Positions 1-13,400 of a stretch of DNA of 64,000 nt are shown here, piece by piece. Both the position numbers and the translations under genes were made by a program. Origin of the DNA: Pterois miles (lineage: Eukaryota; Chordata; Actinopteri; Perciformes; Scorpaenidae); contig CAMQGK010000001.1 of NCBI GenBank assembly GCA_947000775.1, forward strand, positions 237,001-301,000, in the 5' to 3' direction. Every line of letters begins with the position of its first letter. Position 1 is the first letter of the stretch. The notes beneath the pieces were generated by a model, which saw only the letters and a list, made by a program, of their open reading frames with translations, was not told the origin of the DNA and ran no database searches.

Positions 1-210
1 CCAAAAACATGCAGGTTAAGTTAAGTGAAGACTCTAAATTGCCTGTAGGTGTGAATGTGAGTGTGAATGGTTGTCAGTCTCTATGCTGTCTGCGATGGAC
101 TGGCGACCTGTCCAGGGTGAACCCCGCCTTCACCCAATGCCAGATGGGACTGACTCCAGCCCGCCGTGACCCCTAACGGGATAAATGGTTGCAGATGGAT
201 GGATGGATGA
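1..210 (+). mobile_element. Non-LTR retrotransposon 3' tail (truncated at window edge)
   Basis: The text (ACATGCAGGTTAAGT, GACTCTAAATTGCC, GTGTGAATGTGAGTGTGAAT, GGCGACCTGTCCAGGGTG) ends in a GGAT tandem tail. It matches the 3' end seen again at 40279-40528, so it is dispersed. Such tails with ATGG/GGAT repeats end RTE- or L2-like LINEs in fish; the clade was not determined. Confidence 0.7.
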
Positions 211-1230
211 ACCCCTGGAATTACTTGCAACATAAATTATTTTTTTTCCCAGTCTTTGTTCCAGGTTTTCACAGTTTTATAACCAAATAAATAAATAAAA
301 TGCTAACTATAAATAAATATTAAAAAATGGAATGGCAGACACCAGCTTCAACCACACACTAAATTTACTGTCCTCTAACCATCGGTAACTGTTCTGTCAT
401 TTACCCAGTTTAGCACTCTGACCTTAAGTTTTGAACAACGTCTGGCAACCTTACTCAGCCTTTCCACCGCGAGGTTTGCCCACGCACACCACTCCCTTTG
501 ACTACAAGTGACATGGGTGGATATTGCCTTTCTTTCATTAAATGAAAGTAAAATCAATGATTTTTTTTTTAAGACCTGCCAAAATTTATTTCAGACATTT
601 TGTGGTATTTTAAGACATCTTGAGGTCTTAAATTCAGGTCATTTGATTTCAGACTTTTTAAGACTTTTGAAGACCCTGCTGGAACCCTGAAAGCTATAAT
701 GATGACGTTTCATCATCTCACTAAGCCACTTAGCAAACACTATTTTAAAGACAAAATAGATTTAAAATTCACAAATGAGATATTGACCAACGTATTTTAA
801 TGTCGTGGAACAAAATGTGTTGACCACAGACCTTATTTAAAGCATCTAACTAAAAAAACATTCAAAAACACACTGACTTCCGGACAAAACCAGAAATGCT
901 AAAATGCTCAATTCAGGGTTTAGGACTCATTCCTGCAGGAATCCATACAGATTCTCCAGTGTTAAATATTTGTCATTTGCTCGTCTCATGGCACCCTGAA
1001 AACGTTAGAGCTCATGACAAACAAACAAGAAGGATTCTACCTATTCTACTGTGACTACCAGCCTCTATGACGTGTTATACAGCTGCACTACTACTGGTTA
1101 GGTGAAGCAACGCGGACACAACGTGTTCAGAGTTCATACAAACATGCACATACACGTATCTATGGTTTAGAAGGCACCCAGCAGCCACATAACTCGACTT
1201 ACCAAGTCCCTTATAGAGCCTGGCTGAAGG

Positions 1231-1272
1231 TGGGAGGAGGGGGAGGGAGGAGGGCACAAGGGGGGGGGAAGG
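1231..1272 (+). repeat. G-run tract able to form a G-quadruplex
   Basis: Several runs of three to nine G separated by short A-containing spacers on the plus strand. On the fermt2 transcript this is C-rich intron sequence. Confidence 0.5.
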
Positions 1273-2382
1273 AGATGCATACAAGAGGAGAGAAAAGAAA
1301 GACAGATTGGACAAAGAGAACAAGCGAGTAAGATCAATGTCGAGGGAGGAAAGATCCCAAAACAATAAAGTAGGAGGCTGTAATTGTAATAACAGAAACA
1401 AAGTTGGGAGAGGGCCTGTGGAGGTCATGCAGTATTCAGCCACCAGAGGGAGGGAGAGTACAGCAGCAGTCAGAGACACTGTGTCATTTATTTTAGGAGA
1501 AAAGAGGGAGGTTACTCAACATTTATGTGGTTTCATGCTCTGGAACTGTACATTTCATAATGGCTGTTTATTAATAACATACTTTCACAATAGGCTATTA
1601 AAATAATCACACAGTTTCTGTGTAATTCCCCTTTAATCCACAGGATGGCGGTGTGTACCAAGCAGCACACTTTGGCAGCTGTAGGAGAGCCATGTCTCCA
1701 CACTCCAGGAGTTTATTATTGTGTCGTTAATGCTTGTTTTCTCTTGTGTAAATTTATCAATTTGGCCAGAGACCACACCGGTCCGAGTAATCTAAAAATT
1801 CCCCTGTGTGGATCCGTTGGGAGCCGCAGCACGGACTCCTCGGACCAGTCTTGCAACAGGAAGTCCAGTTTAAGCGGGACGGGGAGGGGTCGCAGCCGAC
1901 TGAGAGCGACTGGGCTTTTCTCCCAGGCAGTTTTCCCGCGCTGCATTCCCAGGCACGGCTCATTTCCTGACGCTCCACGCCCACTACATGTGTGAGTGCA
2001 TGGGTGCGTACCCATACTGTACATGTGCCACTGCTCTTTCATGTTGTGTGCCTGGGGATACCCCCTATCAGACTGGGATTAATGAGGGAGACTGGAGCCG
2101 GACCAGACAGAACCATGGCCCCAGTTGGACACACACCCTGCTGGGCTAATGCCCCCTAAAAAGTATAAGTCCTGCCCCCTGTTCAAGCTAGCCTCTATTC
2201 CAGGCACTGAGGTTTATTCCATTGGTCTTTCTAAGAAAACCAAACATGACACTGGAGATTTTTTTGTCTGTATCCTGAAAAAACAGAAACCATCTGTCTG
2301 TCTGTACAAAATGGGTCTGAGGACAGTACTATTTCAACAGCTTATGAGTTTAACTAAAATAAAACCACAGTTATCATATTAA

Positions 2383-2430
2383 CTACAGCTCCCATGAGGT
2401 TCGCATGCATATGCTTCATGGGAGCTGTAG
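2383..2430. repeat. Perfect 15-bp inverted repeat with ACTACA-CTCCCA arms
   Basis: CTACAGCTCCCATGA at 2383-2397 is followed, after 18 bases containing GCATGCATATGC, by its exact reverse complement at 2416-2430. Each arm resembles the ZNF143/STAF site ACTACAnnTCCCA. It may be a miniature transposon end pair or a paired regulatory site. Confidence 0.75.
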
Positions 2431-2742
2431 CTTGCAAAACAGTATTGCTTCAATGTGATTTAAATGAAGAGCTGCTAAAATACCACTGTTAAGCACAGCC
2501 TTTCAGTGTAGAATATGTCAAGGTCACCTCGGTATCATCAAGTTTCAGTTTTCCAGCAAAGTGCAGCATATATAGATCCAAACGCTAGCAGAGCTAAACT
2601 AAACAAAGCCATGACTCCTTTATCTTTCAGACCAACATACTGACATGATCTGGGTTAAACCCTTATTAGTCAACATGCATCATGACCCTTTCTTCACTTG
2701 AACGTGAATTGGTCACTTCTAGGGTGTGGTGAACTGAGATCC

Positions 2743-2835
2743 ACTACAGAACGCCACAGGGAGTCGTTCCTGCCTGCGGCCATCAGACTCGTCAACTCCT
2801 CCCTGAGTGTCAGACACTCTGAATCAGTAGACTGA
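2743..2835 (+). pseudogene. LINE reverse-transcriptase ORF, C-terminal remnant
   Basis: A 30-codon reading ending in TGA, with RESFLPAAIRLVN, resembles the C-terminal end of L2/Rex-type LINE proteins (the general pattern R-x-x-S-F-x-P-R-A-I-x-L-x-N). Nothing of the reverse transcriptase proper is present. The A/T-rich DNA to about 3100 may be its 3'UTR. Confidence 0.55.
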
Positions 2836-3942
2836 ACCTGGACTTACTTCACCCGTCAGCAGCAATAGTACAATTGTACAATAATGCAATAAGTCAGTAA
2901 TACTTCATTTATACTGTACATTTCAAGAAATTACTCATATTTGGAATATTCTTGCATTATTTAACACACTTAATGTATCCCACTTCTCACCATTTTGTAT
3001 TTACTACTATTTATTTATATTTCCCAACATATATTGTGTACACACTCCTTTATTTCTATTTTCCTACATTTCTTTATGCTTTTATATAAGAGCAACTGTA
3101 AGTATTTGGTTCTGAAATTGACCCCAACTATATTTAAGGGATTTCCTGACAACTAAAAACGTGAGAAAAAGAGCCATAGGGAGAAAGAACGAACTGAAAC
3201 TCTATTTGCTACTTCTGTAATTTTGGATTAATTCTTATATTTAGCAGCGCTGCATGTGGAACTACAGTTGACATTCAGATATTAACCCATGACAGCAGTA
3301 CCATATGAATGGGTCAACAGAACCGCGTCATACTCACATTTCCTGTGTTTCAGGAGTATCAAAGAGACAAAGTCTGGTTTGTATTGTGGGCCAGTAGAAG
3401 TGTCTGCAGCATGTCATGCATCCATCTTTCTGTCTGTCTCTCTAGACATCCAGTATATTTCAGGCCCAGACTATTTCTGAGTCATCACTTACGGTCCTAC
3501 CAACACCTTCCCGAATTCCACTTTTCTACTACAACTTAACCCAAACCAGACTGAGTGAGTAAGCCCCGTCCCCCCACCCCACATCGCCAGCTAACACAGC
3601 CGTGTACTCAGCTGTTCCAATGTACACACACACACCAGCCTGTTGCTTACATACAAATATGCCGGGGACATTGGAGAATTTTCCTACCAGAGAGTTAATT
3701 GATTCTAGGGTTTAAATTCCACACCTGGTTATTAAGCTGTTTGCTGGCGGCATGCTACTGTCACTCTGAAGTGACCATGTTTTACTACCAGATTAACTGA
3801 GCACCTACAAGCCCAGCAGCTGAGATCTCTACACTTTTGTCTACAAGCACAGAGACGGTATCCATTACAGTCTGACATGAGCAGCTCTACTGTAAGCATG
3901 TTGAGCCCTTTGGATGTTTGCTGTCCTGATTTCCCCTCGGAC

Positions 3943-4012
3943 AGAGAGGGGGGTAGGGAGAGGATGGGAGGGAAGAGGAGGAGGAGAGTAAAGGGGAGGG
4001 TGGGGGGGAACA
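3943..4012 (+). repeat. G-rich low-complexity tract
   Basis: Many G runs of three to seven (GAGAGGGGGG, GGGGAGGGTGGGGGGG) with A interruptions, lying 225 bases past the fermt2 exon 12 donor. Potential quadruplex on the plus strand, C/T-rich on the transcript. Confidence 0.5.
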
Positions 4013-4237
4013 GAGAGAGGCTACATTCCAGTGCAAGACAAGCCTGATGCCAGGAGGCGCCCATCTGGGAAGCATCAGATGTTGCTCCATCTAACCCCGC
4101 AACCGACTCATCAAACAAGTAAACAACCTCACACAAAATACACATTAGAGTCGCCTTCTGTATGCCTGTCTCTTTGCAAGTACGCACTTCCACGTACTCA
4201 GAGGCTGTGTGTTCGAACCACAGCCTGCGTGGCTTAC

Positions 4238-4456
4238 CTGCTTGTTTTTGTACTTCTTCAGATAGCGCGGGGACACCAGGCACTCTGGGTTGATATCGGT
4301 GGTGATTGGCTCAATGAACTGAGGGTCAGGGTTCATGTGTTGCATCTTGAGGAAGGACAGGATGTTCTGGACTTCTAGGTTGTAAGAGCTGTCGGCCATG
4401 GTCTTCCCTTTGGAGGCCAGGCGACACGCGGCCATCCAGTGGGCGTACTGTTTCTC
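4238..4456 (-). CDS. fermt2: fermt2 exon 12: end of PH domain and F2 second half
   Basis: Seventy-three whole codons, residues 459-531: EKQYAHWMAACRLASKGKTM, then NLEVQNILSFLKMQH, ending RYLKKYKNKQ. Acceptor TTTCTTTCCAG, donor AAGCAG/GTAAGC. This is the last fermt2 exon I can find: the next kindlin-2 residues (ITARILEAHQN) are not encoded anywhere in 1-4237 on the minus strand. Confidence 0.96.
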
Positions 4457-7400
4457 CTGGAAAGAAAGTTAAAAAAATAAATAAATTAGGGCTGTCAAAG
4501 GCTATGAAGCAAATTCATTTAAACACCACTTATTTCTTGAATGCATTAATGAAACTTGAGATTTTTAGGTTGCAAAGGGCTCAATTTTAAAGCTAGATTG
4601 AAGGTACTGGCATCATATGAAAGTAGAAAAAAAACTAAGGAATCCATAGATACCAACCATGTCATACTAATTCATCATAAATTCTGGCAATGGAAAACCT
4701 GCCATGGCCATTATTAAAAGGGGTCCCTTGACCTCTGACCTCAAGGTATATGAACGAGTCTCCTCTTTACAGACATCCCCACTTTATGATAATCACATGC
4801 AGTTTGGATCAAGTCATAGTCGAGTCAGCACACTGACACACTGACAGCTGCTGTTGCCTGTTGGGCTGCAGTTTGTCATGTTATGTTACACTGACTGCAT
4901 TACCTGTGATGAATACTTGTGATTTGAATATCTGTTATTGTTGTGTTGTTGATTGATTTCTAATAATAGATATATACATACATTTGCAAAAAGCAGCCTA
5001 TTTGCCCACTCCCATGTTGATTAAATACTTTAATAGATTTTGAACAAGTCACAAATGTGATTAATTTGTATTAATATTTGAATTGATTGACATCCCTAAA
5101 AAAAACTGTTAAAAAGGACAAGCAATGATCATTAATGGTGCGCTAGCTAGCTTCAGCCTTACCGTGTCACACCGAAGCCAGATCTCATTCATGCCGTCAG
5201 CCACAGGGATTAGCAACTTGATGTTGAATTTCTGACCCGAGATGTTAACATCTGGAGTTACCTCGCAACCTGCACACGGAAGCCAAAATGCAGAGCGGAA
5301 GAAGAGGCAACAGTTCACAACCATTTCTTTAGACAGAAATAAATACGGCATTGCATTCTTGCATTGGGCACTAGGTTTGCACCTCTAAGATTCATCTGGT
5401 GAGCTGGTGTCCCATGTGCCTCCTCTTTACTCTTGTAACAGGAAATTGTGATATCCTTGAATGTGCACCAGTACTGCTTGTAGCCCTTCAGTGTCAGTTT
5501 CTTGGGTCTGGAAAATATATAACAGACAGAGAGAGACATGTCAGACTTCAGATGGAAAAACACTCATTTTCTTTATTAGTGGTCAAGAGGAAGAGTGGGG
5601 GAGGGCAGATCATAAGCAGGGCTGTAGTACTCGAGTTGATGTTAGAAGATAGCTTTATGTTAGATGGATAATAGGGATGTTAAACTGCTAACCGACAAAA
5701 AATTTGAAGACTAATGCTATTGGTTAAATATTAAATGAAACATAAAAAATGAAATAAAAAGCTGAGCAAAACTCAGAGGAGTGTCTCGTCACTTGAAAGA
5801 AAATAGCTGGTCCACCTTAACAGCCCACCTTAAGTGAGCCTGAGCCAGCGTTGCAAGACAAAGGAGTTGGGGAGGAGTGAAACGTATTCACCTACAAATC
5901 AACTGTACACACACTGCACTGCTACGTTCACATCTACGATGACCTACGATAAACTTTATCTACGATAAACACTCACCACCGCTACACGCGGCCTGTCGGA
6001 CACTCGCTACCGTTACACCAGGCTGACAGACTGGATGTATGTGACAACGGCGAGCATGAAGCCAGCAGAAACGCTACAGCTGTGAATGTAGCACATACCC
6101 ACTGTCTGCCGGACACTCGTTACTCTGAGCTGACAGAACAGCCAGGTGTACACGCTGCTGATATTCTTTCCGATAAACTAAATGATGAGGTGGAGAACCG
6201 GGGACTCGGTTGTCTGTTTTGCTCATACACTGCAGCTGGTAATAAATGATGGATTTAACCTGCTTGTACATCAGGTTATCGTTGCAGCTGTGCGGCTTGT
6301 TTGGCACTAAAAAGCACAGCTGTGCTAATCTTAATAGTCAGAAAAAAAGGATAAAAAATTAGCATCCTTAATAGAGAGACTGCTCTGACTCGGCCTTGAT
6401 TCTGACTCGACTGGACCTGGACTCGGACTTGATTAAGCTGGTCTTGACTACAGCCCCGATCATAAATGAGTACAGAGGAGAGAATAGAGAAAGTGCAAAG
6501 TCAGCAAGGTGAATAGGATCCAACACTGGATGTGAACATTAATAGAGGACTATTTAAGAGGAAATACATCTTGATATCCCCCACTATGGTTTATACATTT
6601 TCTGAGACAACCACCCCAGGGGCCACCTGCCTGTCAGCAAAGGCTTGAAGCCAAAAATTAATAAAGTTAATATGCTTGGTCCAACTGTAATCACTTTGAA
6701 AAGCTAAACTGAAAGCTCAGCCTGTAAATGTCCTTTGACCAAAAAAATGCAGCCTATTACACTGATGAAAACCAGACAACAGCTCGCACTCATTTAGCCA
6801 GAAAATTTTATTTCCTGGTTCTCTGAGAGACTTGACATCTTTTGGACAAGTACTTTGCACGCATTCCTACACCATGTTCTTTAGATAACAGTGAAAGGAT
6901 CGGGTAGCTGTGGATGTGGACTTACTTAAAGACTTTGACATAGTCCGCTAGCTCAGGAATAGATGTGATGTCACCCTAGGAGGAAGTGAAAGAAACATTA
7001 TCAGTATAAACCTGGACAATTTTAATATAAAACAATGCTAAACATAGCCAAAACAATGACCTCAGGCTCAACTTGGTGCAGTTTCAATGTCACCGTTCAG
7101 TAGGGTATGCTAAAGACAACACGTCTTACGTAATATCTCAAAGCTCGGTTTCCTCTGATAAGCTGTATAAACTTAACAAGTTCTTGAGGCGGGGCTGCTG
7201 TAATAATGGATACATATTTTCAGCATATCCATGTAACACACAGCCTTTGTTGGGTTTGTTTAAGTGTCAAATATCTCACCCCCCCACAGTCTTTTGTCAG
7301 ATGCAGGCCTCATGAATAACTGTGTGAAATTTAGCACTTCCAGTGAAATTCATTGTGATTTCCCCTCCCCTGGGTCAGTGTACAGCGTCTAAGCTCCTGT

Positions 7401-10400
7401 TTAACATGGCTGGTGGATACAGTAGAGAAATAAAGGTCCAAACAAACTGCCCAGCCTCTGTAATAGGGAAAATGAATTCACATAATGAGTTTGGAGCCCA
7501 GCACACATAAACCCACAACCAAACGTATTTCCTGTGGTGAACGTGAAGATGTGGCAACTTCGTCATACCAGTGTGTTGGACGTCTTCCCTCCCTCCAAAG
7601 TGATTTCCAGGTCTGACAGGGCTGCATCCACCTCATCCACCTCCTTCTCGCTGTTATTCATGTGGTTGTCTGAAGACATGATTGACAGCTTGTTGATGTG
7701 GTACTAAGGGACAGAAAGAGATAACCCCAGTTAGGCCCATTTTAAGTCATTTTTTTCTATTTTGAGTTACATGATATTTATTAACGATTATTTTCATTGT
7801 TGATTAATCTGTCGATGGTTTTCTCAAATAATTTATTAGTTGTTTGAGCTATAAAATGTCAGAAAATGGTGAAATGTGCATCACTGTTTCCCAAAGCTGA
7901 TTAAAGATGATACTGCAAATTAATCAAACATTTTTTATCTGTTCAAAAAGCACTTAAAAGTATTTGATTCACTTATCAACATCAGAGTGGGTAAATATGC
8001 TTGCTTTATGCAAATGTATGTTTATATTTATTATTGGAAATCAATCAACAACACAAAGCAATGACAAATATTGTACAGAAACCCTCACAGGTACTGCATT
8101 TAGCATCAAAATATGCTCAAATCATAACATGGTAAACTCAAACCCAACAGCTGTCAATGTGTCAATGTGCTGACTTGAAAATGACTTGCCCCAAACTGCA
8201 TGTAATTATCATAAAGTGGGCATGTCTGTAAAGGGGAGACTCGTGGATACCCATAGAACCCATTTACATTCACATATCTTGAGGTCAGAGATCAATGGAA
8301 CCCTTTGAAAATGGCCATAAATGGCCAATTTTCCTCACTAAAAGTTTTAAGCGTTATTTAACCTCCTTCGTGACAAGCTAGTATGACATGATTGGTACCA
8401 ATAGATTCTTTAGGTCTTCTAGTATATGCATATGATATCAGTATCTTCACTCTAGCTTTATAAATGGATTATGGCGTTACTTTTGACAGCCCAAAAATTA
8501 CTCAAACCGATTAATCAATAAGTAAAATAGTTGGCCATTCATTTAATACTTGACAACTAATCGATTAATCGTTGCAGCTTGATTTTCCAGACCTTTAACA
8601 TCTGTAATTTTCCACTTCATTCGTTGAACTAGAAATCATCAAATGATTTGTCCTTAAGTTTATAGACCTCAGTCATCCATATTAATCAGTTAACATCCTC
8701 CTTTTAGACATACATGTTCAGTGTGCACTCCAGAGGGTTTGAAGACTAGTTTGAGCAAAGTCTGTGATGCCGTGGACAAGGTTTCAAAGTCTTGTCCTCA
8801 CAGCGCTGTTAAAACCTACAATCTTCCAGTTACAGAATGTGTTTATCAACCAGATTCACTGAAGTCTTCCTGGTGAAAAATATAAACAGTCCCAGAGACT
8901 GACTTAAAGTAAAGGAGGAGAGAACAGCTAACAATTGCTTGTAAAGTCTCCAACTAAGCAAAAGTTTTGCTGATTTCTATAAAGTTTCCTGCTATGTATG
9001 CAACCGGTGCACAAACCCTCCAACTTTATCATATAAAAGTGAATTGGCCACATAAGTACTTTAAGACGTGTTGGCATTTATGTTTGCAAGTGCTGCTGCT
9101 ATGCACCATCAGTGATGAAACAAGGACTGAAGATGAGGAGGCTAGTTTCAGGGTGAGGAAAAGATGGTTAGTGATGATTCACGGAGAGAAATAAGATTTG
9201 AACACTATGTTCTCAGCATGTCTTTGAACCGTAAGAGGCTGTGAAATTGTTTTTACTGGGAACATACAGTATGTGAGATTGGCCCTATAGGGATGAGATA
9301 AACCAGTTCATCAGGGTGGGCCCATTACTGAAAACCTGACTGTGTTTACCTCTTATTGTGAGTCACAGGCACTAAATACAACTTGTTGACAGGGCATTTA
9401 TAATGTCAACCCATCACTAATATATGAATGAACAGCTGTTGAGAGAGTGAGAGATACAGAGGCAGAGTTTGAGAGAGATATGCCAGGCTTTAGCCCAGCT
9501 AAGGTTACAGAATATGGGACAAAGGGCTCGCCGTGGCGCTCCACTCCTCTACTGTTTCCACTCTGGCGGCCTTTTTAAAAAGCTGCAACACTGTTGCTTG
9601 TTTCCTGTTTGTGTGCATAAGAGGCTGTTTATCTGCCGAGGTTCAACCTGTGCCCAAAGTTGGTGACTATGAGGTTGGTTACTGTTCTTGACTCCTGATT
9701 ACCTCATGTCTATGTACTGCCAAAGTAAAACCTCCAGGTGATAGCATGCTAACACAAGCCAGCAGCATACTAGATGTGGACAATCACTGCTCTTTATTTA
9801 GACCCTGCCTGTGTATCCGCTCTCACCAGTGAAACCTTAGCCAAAAGCCCTGAGCTCATCCTACCCGGCTGAAACACAGTAGTAGCTACCAAAAGTTCTA
9901 AAAGACAGGTAGCGACAGACGGCCAGTCTAAACACCCAACTCAGATTAACATCTCTCTCAAGAAGAGTAACAGGACACCAGTTAGGTGTAATTATATCAG
10001 GTCTGATGAAATACACTTAACACCTCCGAGTGTAAAGTGAGCAGGTCTACGAGATGGTGTCTTGCCGGCGGTGGGTGGTCCGGGCCGAGGAACTGGGTCC
10101 TGTGGCCCAAGATGCTCTATAATTACCCTGGGGGTGAGGACAGGGTGGCGTCCACGGGTCTTGGCACTCACAGTTTACGAGGGTCAGAAATAGCAGGGCC
10201 ACCACCCCTAGTCCTGAGGGGGCTAAAGGGGCTCACATCTGTATATCACTTCCACTGCTCCCCAGTTCTCCTCCTCTTGATCTTCCACTAAACTTGTGTT
10301 GTCTGATGGCCAGACCAGCTCTGTATGAGTGGCTGAACATCATGTTTTTATTCCTTTGTCATGATGACTCACTAGGTCTGGTTTCCAGACATTCAAAGTG

Positions 10401-13400
10401 ACAGTGTTTAACTAAGTGCAGTAAATGCACTAATGTCTTTCAACTTAATTGCAATTAATTATTCACAAGAGGTATTTTTGTTCAAACGGCTAATGTCTCC
10501 CTCTTTCTATGAGTCAGAAATAAAGGGAACTGATTCATATCGAGGTATATTGAGATGCCCAGTGGGAATGTGTGCGATAATGTCCCCATTAACTCATTCT
10601 GCATCGATGTGTGATAGCCAAGTTTTAGTGTACGTGCAGCAGAACTGGCAGCCAGATGTCTCAGCTTCGGGCTGGAAGCCCATCCAATTCATTAGCTTGC
10701 GGTTGAGCAAGCAATGTGCCCATTTCCCCATGAAAAGAGGACTGCAGGTCTTCAAATATTAGACCCCGACAAAGAAATGCTGAAACAAGAAAATTAACAT
10801 CAGGCAGACACACCGCACACACACACACACAGGCTCTCTACCTGCAGGGCAGCAAACATCATCATTTCCTCCTCCGTGCACTCAATTTCCTCCAGCAGGA
10901 TGGCCCACTTGGACTGCTCGTAGAGCTGGTTCACTCGGATGGCATCATACTGTGAAGGGGTTTGTCCCAGAGGTTAACACATATACAAACAGTGTGTAAA
11001 CACAGACTCTCACGCTCTCTAACTCTTTTATACACACAGAACACAACGAGATTTGGGTGAAGCACTAGTTGGAAGCTGTATGCAGTCAATGGCATTATGA
11101 CTGTTGTCCACTGGCTTTCAAATACTCTACTTAAAAGGAAAATTACACCAATCAAGCATGGCATGAAAATAGTCGAACTCTTGATGGAAAGTTAAAAAAA
11201 AAAGGAAGAAAATCAATGCAGAAGAATCAGAGATTATAGGGCAGCCCCCTCTTAGTTTAGTAGTCAACTAATGGGTTGTTTGGTTCTTAGTTGACTAAGA
11301 TTTCTTGAGACAATTAGTATTTTTTAAGCTTTATTCTTGCATTGCTTGCTTTTATTCTTTATTCTTGCTGAATGATTTATTTCCATGAAACTTATGAGCA
11401 CATCGCTGATTTTTTCCCCCAACCTTTTCATAAAATGGTAGCACTCCCCAAGACTTGAAATCCCTAAAATTATATTTAAAAAAAAAATATTCACACCAAC
11501 AAAATTGTCTTTAGTTTTTAGTATCTTAGCTAGTTTTGCTCACTTGTGACACTTGGTGAGGATCCCTATTGCATAACTCTGAAACCCTTTTTCCAGATCA
11601 ACTGATAAGTCATTTTCTGGCACACCGTGACCTTAACAAATGTACTCAGGGATTTTGTTTGCAAGGTGACATTTTACTACATTGTCTATGGGACGTACCT
11701 TGGGGTTGAGGTCAAAGAAACTGTGGTATTTAAACCTCAGCAGCAGCACCTCATTCTCCTTTACATCCTGCTCCATTAGAGATCTGGATGAGTCCAACCA
11801 CCTGTACAGACAGAGAATATCTTCTGAACCAAACAAACTTTCTGTAGCCTCTTGCAACTATTGTGATCAGCTGCACAGCCCCAAATTTACTGCAATCCCA
11901 CCACAGCATTTCTGACTGAGCAGTTTAACCAAACCACTAAGCAAAGACGTCTCACCCCTGGTTGATCTTGGCTTTGTCCAGCAGAGACTGGGGCTTGTAG
12001 AGTTTGACCAGGATGTCTGGTGAGGAGATTGGCTGGCTGACAGCGAGGATGCTGGGGTTGCCCTCAGAGAGGGGACTGTCCCCAAACCAGGCAGTGGTGG
12101 GCGACAGCGGGCTGCCGTCTCTGGAGTCATAGGTGGGGGTCATAGTCTTACTGTAAAGGCCTGGACTGGAGTAGATGCTCCCTGAAAACACAGTCATCAG
12201 TTAGTCCCTCATTGTCCACTGAGGAAAACAAAAATGATCACATTCATTAAGGGAACATTATAACAACATGATTTTTCTATAATTGTCTCACATTGACACT
12301 GATGAATATTCCAATATCAAAGCAAAGAAATGCACATTTACAAATATTGTACATCAACAGCAAAAAAGGGGTGAACACTTTTCAAAAAAAGGCACACACA
12401 CACTTGCATCCCAGCCAGGCCAGCTAGCGGTCAACAACACCATGTGACTACCAGCCCGCAATTTGCAGATGAGTGGCTTCAACTCGCCCTGCTGATGGCG
12501 GGATTGATGTGGATCAGCATGCAGATGACACAGAACACGACGACCAGGGTCACCCACTTACTTACAGTCAAAAAATCTGCAGGAATGCACACTGCACACA
12601 GCAAACTACTGCACAACTCGCCACAGAGAGGAGATGGGAACGCAAAGATGTGAGGGGGTACTTGGATAATAAGAAATTGGGAAAAAATATTCAATGAATA
12701 AGGACTCTAAATTATTTAAATGTTAATATATTTGTATATATTGCTTTTGTTTTTCCCAGTAGTTTTTAAATAAGTCTGAATTTTGGCTGCAAACATCGGC
12801 AAGCCACCAAAGTGAAGCTGTTTGCACTTCCTGTTGGCTGGCCTTGTGGCAGTATTTTTGGCCCCAAACCCCCCCGTTCCCTCTCTCCCTCTGTGGGGCC
12901 TGGGTCAAGAAGCAACACTGGCTAAACCACTAAATCCTTTCTGAAATCAGGAAGTGGGCTCGGTTTGTGTTTGCAAGTGTGCACGTGTATGTTTGTGTTT
13001 GTGAGCTGAGGTCATGAGAACAGGGTGCAGGCTGTGGCCACACATCCCTTGTGGGGGAGGGTGTTATTCAGCCATTCTTTCAAGGTTTTTCCCCACAATG
13101 CTGACTGCATCAGGTCAGGGGGAGTATTTTTTCTCCCAAAGGGTCTCTTGAGGAATCCCAAATATCCAGAAAGACCATGCATAAGGTAAAGCTGGCAGCC
13201 CATTAAAAACACAACTAGGCCTCCTCCATCCTGTTTACTGACTCTCCAGTGCAGGTGAAAAGGCACGAAGAATGTTAACATGACTTGACTCCCAAATGCT
13301 CCCAAACTGGGAATTCAGAGAGGGCTAGGATGGATGGAGTTGGACCACCATGAGCTGTTAAGACTAGAAGTAAACCATGAGGGGGTTGTCAATAAATGAA

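Larger units (their letters stand above)
1..4237 (-). other. fermt2 intron 12 (left-edge stretch), no exon seen
   Basis: By position this is intron following fermt2 exon 12. I find no further kindlin exon on the minus strand. It holds a LINE tail at the left edge, a LINE coding remnant near 2.75 kb, a 15-bp inverted repeat near 2.4 kb, two G-rich tracts, and a CpG-richer patch at about 1800-1990 with no gene I can recognise. Confidence 0.7.

Noticed and set aside
1645..1995. 116-codon plus-strand ORF over a CpG-richer patch
   Set aside because: No recognisable domain, no clear splice partners, and stop-poor GC-rich sequence gives long frames by chance on both strands here.
3732..4283. 183-codon minus-strand ORF overlapping fermt2 exon 12
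   Set aside because: It reads through the exon 12 donor in a different frame and through the C-rich tract; a chance frame.
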